Shown here: one piece after another, positions 13,503 through 13,993 of the stretch
Position numbering within the stretch: position 1 is the first letter of the stretch
How the letters are laid out: every line of letters starts with the position of its first letter
Origin: JBQTHP01 sp052389755
GTDB taxonomy: Bacteria > Pseudomonadota > Gammaproteobacteria > Steroidobacterales > Steroidobacteraceae
DNA: 13,993 nucleotides
Reading direction: 5' to 3'
Assembly: GCA_052389755.1 (NCBI GenBank)
Contig: JBQTHP010000255.1
Coordinates: 1-13,993 of the forward strand
Made by a program: the position numbers and the translations under genes
The notes under the pieces: generated by a model
What the model was told of the DNA's origin: nothing
The model's database searches: none
The model's input: only the letters and a program-made list of their open reading frames with translations

Positions 13503-13993
13503 TCACGTCTGCTGGTGGGCGTCGCGACGATGCATGGAGATGACCTGCATCAGGACGGACGCGTCTACCGGCTTCGTCAGGTGCTCATCGAACCCGGCAT
13601 CGTCGGTGCGCGCGCGGTCTTCGTCCCGCCCCCAGCCCGTGAGCGCGATGAGCACCACCTCGCGGCCGCGCTCGGTCGCGCGCAACTCCCGCGCGACATC
13701 GACACCGGGAATATCCGGAAGTCCGAGATCGAGCACCACGACATCGTGCGCACCTTCCCGGAACGCATCCAGCGCAGCCGCGCCGCTGTAGACGGCATGC
13801 ACGACGTGTCCCGCATGCTGCAGCGTCATCGTGAGCGAATCGGCTCCGTCCACGTTATCGTCCACTACAAGAATCTTCTGGCGCCGGTGGTTGTCTGCTC
13901 CCGCGGGTGCCGGAGCGGCCTCGTCCTGCTCGGGTGCGGCGGCCAGCGGCAATCGCACGACGAATTCGCTGCCGAGTCCGGGCCCATCGCTGT
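13503..13993 (-). CDS. Hybrid sensor histidine kinase, C-terminal part (partial)
   Basis: The frame enters from the right edge and stops at TGA 13505-13503, leaving about 163 residues. The first visible residues SDGPGLGSEFVVRLPL are the last glycine box and closing strand of a histidine-kinase ATPase domain. After an Ala and Pro-rich linker there is a complete receiver domain. It has the acidic pair in ILVVDDN, the phosphoacceptor Asp in VVVLDLGLPD, the Thr in ALTGWG and the Lys in TKPVD, so it looks active. It is therefore a hybrid kinase and not a free response regulator; an internal GTG at 13958 could be mistaken for a start. The sensor and HisKA regions lie outside the window, so the signal is unknown. 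Confidence 0.9.
   Translation of the reverse strand, partial: SDGPGLGSEFVVRLPLAAAPEQDEAAPAPAGADNHRRQKILVVDDNVDGADSLTMTLQHAGHVVHAVYSGAAALDAFREGAHDVVVLDLGLPDIPGVDVARELRATERGREVVLIALTGWGRDEDRARTDDAGFDEHLTKPVDASVLMQVISMHRRDAHQQT

Noticed and set aside
13503..13958. Stand-alone response regulator starting at GTG 13958
   Set aside because: The frame continues upstream into the last glycine box of a histidine-kinase ATPase domain, so this is the end of a hybrid kinase.
12687..13993. Genomic island integrated at the tRNA-Lys gene
   Set aside because: No integrase, no duplicated tRNA end and no composition change are visible. The DUF72 and kinase genes look like ordinary chromosomal genes.

Overview
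The window is a GC-rich chromosomal segment of a gammaproteobacterium. The gene order ruvC-ruvA-ruvB-ybgC-tolQ-tolR-tolA-tolB-pal-cpoB-queE-queC-(amidase)-tRNA-Lys is the arrangement known from Pseudomonas and Xanthomonadales, apart from the inserted amidase. The dedicated RelA also points to Gammaproteobacteria or Betaproteobacteria. The GC-rich palindromic repeats near positions 5240 and 6440 resemble elements common in Xanthomonadales-like genomes. Genus-level placement is not possible from the sequence alone.

Layout. Positions 1-215 (minus) hold the start of a receiver-domain protein that runs off the left edge; its phosphoacceptor position is Cys rather than Asp. Positions 346-2466 (minus) encode RelA, the (p)ppGpp synthetase. 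A divergent intergenic region (2467-2595) separates relA from ruvC and contains two oppositely oriented arrays of a 7-bp repeat. Positions 2596-4826 (plus) encode the Holliday-junction machinery RuvC, RuvA and RuvB. Positions 4823-9922 (plus) encode YbgC and the complete Tol-Pal envelope system (TolQ, TolR, TolA, TolB, Pal, CpoB). Positions 9956-11292 encode two enzymes of preQ0/queuosine biosynthesis, QueE and QueC, followed by a translationally coupled amidase-signature protein (to 12644). A tRNA-Lys(UUU) lies at 12687-12762 and a DUF72 protein at 12790-13497. Positions 13503-13993 (minus) are the C-terminus of a hybrid histidine kinase that enters from the right edge, convergent with the DUF72 gene.

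How the genes work together. RuvAB migrates Holliday junctions and RuvC cuts them. TolQ-TolR is the proton-driven motor that energises TolA, which acts on TolB and Pal to constrict the outer membrane at division; CpoB links this to peptidoglycan synthesis. QueE and QueC make the 7-deazaguanine base used for tRNA wobble modification. Many joints overlap by 1-4 bases (ruvC/ruvA, ruvB/ybgC, ybgC/tolQ, queE/queC, queC/amidase), which suggests long operons with translational coupling.

Most of the window is housekeeping and I see no complete undescribed system. The parts most worth a second look are non-coding or junctional. They are the paired heptad repeats over the relA translation start, two inverted copies of a palindromic element that form the C-terminal tails of YbgC and TolR, the degenerate receiver at the left edge, and the amidase coupled to queC.
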